From positions 31,422-40,559 of the forward strand of contig PAVX01000008.1 of NCBI GenBank assembly GCA_002713285.1: a stretch of DNA of 9,138 nucleotides. The letters are read 5' to 3'. Position 1 is the stretch's first letter, and every line of letters starts with the position of its first letter. The stretch is from Flavobacteriales bacterium (GTDB lineage: Bacteria > Bacteroidota > Bacteroidia > Flavobacteriales > TMED113). Positions 7,493 through 9,138 of this stretch are shown here, piece by piece. Made by a program: the position numbers and the translations under genes. The notes below the pieces were generated by a model. That model did not search any database. It worked only from the letters and a program-made list of their open reading frames with translations, and was not told the origin of the DNA.

Positions 7493-8716
7493 TTAATAAT
7501 GACATTTTGCACACTCCCTACCACCAATCATATCAACAGTAATTTCTTCTCCATGATACTTATCAATCCACTCATTATGTAAATCATGATAATATGGATT
7601 ATCTGTATCTATCTCTGTGTCTCTATGACAATTAATACACCATCCCATGGTTAACTTTGAATACTGATATACTTCATCCATCTCTTCTACAGGGCCATGA
7701 CATGTTTGACATTCTACTCCGGCAACATTAACATGTTGTGAATGATTAAAGTAAGCTAAATCTGGTAAATTATGTATTCTAACCCATTCAATTGGTTTCT
7801 GTTCATAATCAGGAATATACGTTCTAGTGCTAGGGTCAAATCCAACAGCTGCATAAATTTTGTTAATTTCTTCTTTTCCAGTTATAGTACCTTCATTAAT
7901 ATAAGTATGACAATTCATACAAACATTCACAGACGGAATTCCAGCATGCTTACTTGATCTAGCTGTATGGTGACAATAATTACAATCTATACCATGCTCA
8001 CCTGCATGCAGCTTATGTGAAAAAGCAATTGGTTGTTCTGGTTGATAATTTTGTGCAACACCTATGGTTGACAAACTATTCCAACAACCATTCATGCCTG
8101 AAAAAACAATAATAACTGAAGCAAAAACAATCACCGATGGATTCAATTTAACCCAAGAAATCCCAGATGAAAAGAATCCATCTTGTTGAATATCAGCAGC
8201 TACTTTTAATGTGTTTTTGACATATATCAGTAAGCATATATTGAAAATGATAATACCAAAAATTATATATAATAATGTATTCGAATCAGAACTACTTTGT
8301 TGTTCTGACATCTCTGATATTTCAGCAGCCACTTCAGAAGGCCCTTCTTTTATATAAGCTAATATATTACTAATGTCTGTATCTGAGAAATGTGGAAATG
8401 CTGTCATAACAGCCTTGTTATACTCTTCATATAACTCATTAGCAACTTTATCACCACTCTCAATAAGTTCTGCGGAATTTCTAATCCATTTATATAGCCA
8501 TTCTTCTGAATGTTCTTCAAAAATTTCACCATCTAAACCTGGACCAATTAATTTTTTTTCTTCCGGACCTAAATAGTGACAAGAACTACAATTAGATTTA
8601 AACAGATTTTCGCCAACTTCAATATCCTGAGAAAGAATAGGCATTAATAAAGAACCTGTAATTAACAGAAAACCTAATAAGTATAGCTTGAAAGATGATA
8701 AGAAAGTATACATCAT
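7493..8716 (-). CDS. actA: ACIII subunit ActA, six-heme cytochrome c (monoheme domain plus pentaheme domain)
   Basis: This 407-residue protein is the membrane-bound multiheme cytochrome of Alternative Complex III. Residues 8-30 are a signal peptide or membrane anchor. A class I-like cytochrome c domain (31-125) follows, with heme site CSSCH (43-47) and Met104 as a possible axial ligand. Two hydrophobic helices lie at about 148-166 and 193-210. The C-terminal domain is a cytochrome c3/c7-like module with five heme sites: CNYCH (245-249), CMNCH (266-270), CQTCH (336-340), CINCH (360-364) and CAKCH (402-406, one residue from the end). Additional histidines (such as H234, H237, H325 and H328) could be distal ligands. 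ActA collects electrons from the ActB Fe-S clusters and passes them out to a cytochrome or oxidase. The start at 8716 is followed by a second ATG at 8713; either would give the same export signal. It is the first gene of the operon. Confidence 0.95.
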   Translation of the reverse strand: MMYTFLSSFKLYLLGFLLITGSLLMPILSQDIEVGENLFKSNCSSCHYLGPEEKKLIGPGLDGEIFEEHSEEWLYKWIRNSAELIESGDKVANELYEEYNKAVMTAFPHFSDTDISNILAYIKEGPSEVAAEISEMSEQQSSSDSNTLLYIIFGIIIFNICLLIYVKNTLKVAADIQQDGFFSSGISWVKLNPSVIVFASVIIVFSGMNGCWNSLSTIGVAQNYQPEQPIAFSHKLHAGEHGIDCNYCHHTARSSKHAGIPSVNVCMNCHTYINEGTITGKEEINKIYAAVGFDPSTRTYIPDYEQKPIEWVRIHNLPDLAYFNHSQHVNVAGVECQTCHGPVEEMDEVYQYSKLTMGWCINCHRDTEIDTDNPYYHDLHNEWIDKYHGEEITVDMIGGRECAKCHY

Positions 8717-8759
8717 GTCTATTTAGAAATAAGAGTTATTCTGTTTTTTTTATATGAGG

Positions 8760-8767
8760 CAAATATA
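8760..8767 (-). promoter_or_regulatory. Candidate Bacteroidota-type -7 promoter element for the act-cox operon
   Basis: On the minus strand this reads TATATTTG, an exact match to the TAnnTTTG element recognised by the Bacteroidota housekeeping sigma factor. It lies 43 bases upstream of the actA start codon, leaving a 5' leader of roughly 35-40 bases. No clear -33 TTG/TTTG element is seen at the usual spacing, and the region is AT-rich, so a chance match is possible. It is the only full match I found in front of actA. The intergenic gaps downstream, all 12 bases or less, leave little room for further promoters, so it would drive actA through coxB. Confidence 0.5.
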
Positions 8768-8822
8768 TAATTTATTTTACTATCATATTTAAGATTTATA
8801 GTAGAATTAACAACAAAAAGCC

Positions 8823-8932
8823 TAATTTAGAATGTGTCAAAATAAGCTTTATTTATCGGTGAATCGAATCAACTACTGATTATCAGAATGTTACAAATTA
8901 TTTTAACTACCATCGGTCATTATTCTAAATTA
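8823..8932. repeat. 11-bp perfect inverted repeat, arms 88 bases apart, in the divergent intergenic region
   Basis: The left arm TAATTTAGAAT (8823-8833) has an exact reverse complement, ATTCTAAATTA, at 8922-8932. A small perfect palindrome CTGAT-T-ATCAG (8876-8886) sits about midway between them, and ATCGGT occurs twice (near 8855 and 8912). The arms flank most of the space between actA and the divergent gene at 8960. They could be a paired operator or the base of a long hairpin. In sequence this AT-rich an 11-bp match may also arise by chance, and I cannot assign a function. Confidence 0.3.
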
Positions 8933-8959
8933 ATTTTCTTTATTATATTTAACAGCAAA

Positions 8960-9138
8960 ATGAACTATAAATACATATTAATAATTTTCTTTTTATTTAA
9001 TCTTATTGGTAAATCCCAAGAAGATATCCAAATACAATATATGGATCCCAAAACAGAGAACATGATTAAATTTATGGAAATTAAAAACTCAAACAAGCAG
9101 TTAATTATATATAGTATTCAATTAACAGCAAGTGAAAA
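8960..9138 (+). CDS. Exported protein of unknown function, N-terminal 59 codons (3' end outside window)
   Basis: An ATG at 8960-8962 opens a frame that stays open to the window edge, giving 59 complete residues. Residues 1-20 form a signal peptide: MNYK, a hydrophobic core of Ile/Leu/Phe, and a GKSQ end with probable cleavage before or after Gln20, a common Bacteroidota pattern. The mature part starts EDIQIQYMDP and is rich in Asn, Lys and Ile. I do not recognise the family with confidence. The sequence IIYSIQLTASEK (49-60, last residue partial) has the Y.IQL look that begins SPOR (peptidoglycan-binding) domains, and a small SPOR protein is often a neighbour of this operon in flavobacteria. 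With only 59 residues this is a guess. It is transcribed away from actA. No Shine-Dalgarno motif precedes the start, which is normal for this phylum. Confidence 0.6.
   Translation, partial: MNYKYILIIFFLFNLIGKSQEDIQIQYMDPKTENMIKFMEIKNSNKQLIIYSIQLTASE

Larger units (their letters stand above)
8717..8959. other. Divergent intergenic region between actA and the plus-strand exported-protein gene
   Basis: These 243 bases contain no convincing reading frame and no tRNA or rRNA sequence. They hold the actA promoter candidate (8760-8767) and the inverted repeat at 8823-8932. For the plus-strand gene I find no full TAnnTTTG match. The nearest, TATATTTA at 8944-8951, lacks the final G and is too close to the ATG at 8960. 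No strong GC-rich hairpin followed by a T-run is seen, as expected between divergently transcribed genes. Confidence 0.6.

Noticed and set aside
7772..7957. Plus-strand open frame opposite the actA pentaheme region
   Set aside because: It is antisense to heme-binding codons that must be conserved in actA; the frame is explained by base composition.
8373..8576. Plus-strand open frame opposite the actA monoheme domain
   Set aside because: It is a shadow of the actA frame with a Ser-rich, domain-free translation.
7493..8716. Frameshifted or artificially joined actA (monoheme and pentaheme parts)
   Set aside because: The frame is continuous, both halves have sensible composition, and the connecting helices are as expected for membrane-anchored ActA.
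8717..8959. CRISPR array, tRNA or mobile-element end in the intergenic region
   Set aside because: There are no regularly spaced repeats, no cloverleaf sequence and no transposase or target-site duplication; only one short inverted repeat is present.

Overview
The window carries a compact, AT-rich bacterial respiratory gene cluster. Seven genes run head to tail on the minus strand, followed across a short intergenic region by the start of one gene on the plus strand. Three things point to a member of the Bacteroidota, most likely a flavobacterium: the gene order, the strong bias to A/T-ending codons, the absence of Shine-Dalgarno motifs, and a TAnnTTTG-type promoter element. I cannot name a genus.

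Layout in transcription order (minus strand, right to left): actA (8716-7493, multiheme cytochrome c), actB (7486-4466, Tat-exported molybdopterin-oxidoreductase-like and iron-sulfur subunit), actC (4458-3091, NrfD-like membrane subunit), actD (3090-2560, DUF3341 subunit), actE (2555-1956, monoheme cytochrome c lipoprotein), actF (1955-432, second NrfD-like quinol:cytochrome c oxidoreductase subunit) and the first 139 codons of coxB (419-1, cytochrome c oxidase subunit II, cut by the window edge). Gaps between genes are 0 to 12 bases, so they very probably form one operon. The only good promoter candidate lies just upstream of actA. No separate actG gene is present.

Together actA-F encode Alternative Complex III (ACIII). 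It oxidises membrane quinol at the NrfD-like subunits and passes electrons through the ActB Fe-S clusters to the c hemes of ActA and ActE. From there they go to an aa3-type cytochrome c oxidase, of which CoxB is a subunit. The cluster takes the place of a bc1 complex. The physical linkage of coxB, and its extra N-terminal membrane helices, agree with the ACIII-aa3 supercomplex known from Flavobacterium johnsoniae.

Right of actA, 8717-8959 holds no gene. It contains the actA promoter candidate and an 11-bp inverted repeat. At 8960 a plus-strand gene begins for an exported protein of unknown function, cut by the window end.

The main system is a known one. Points of interest are details: six hemes in ActA, a Cys-to-Thr change in one Fe-S motif and a lost Cys-Pro in another in ActB, a His-rich loop in ActF, and the unidentified divergent exported protein.
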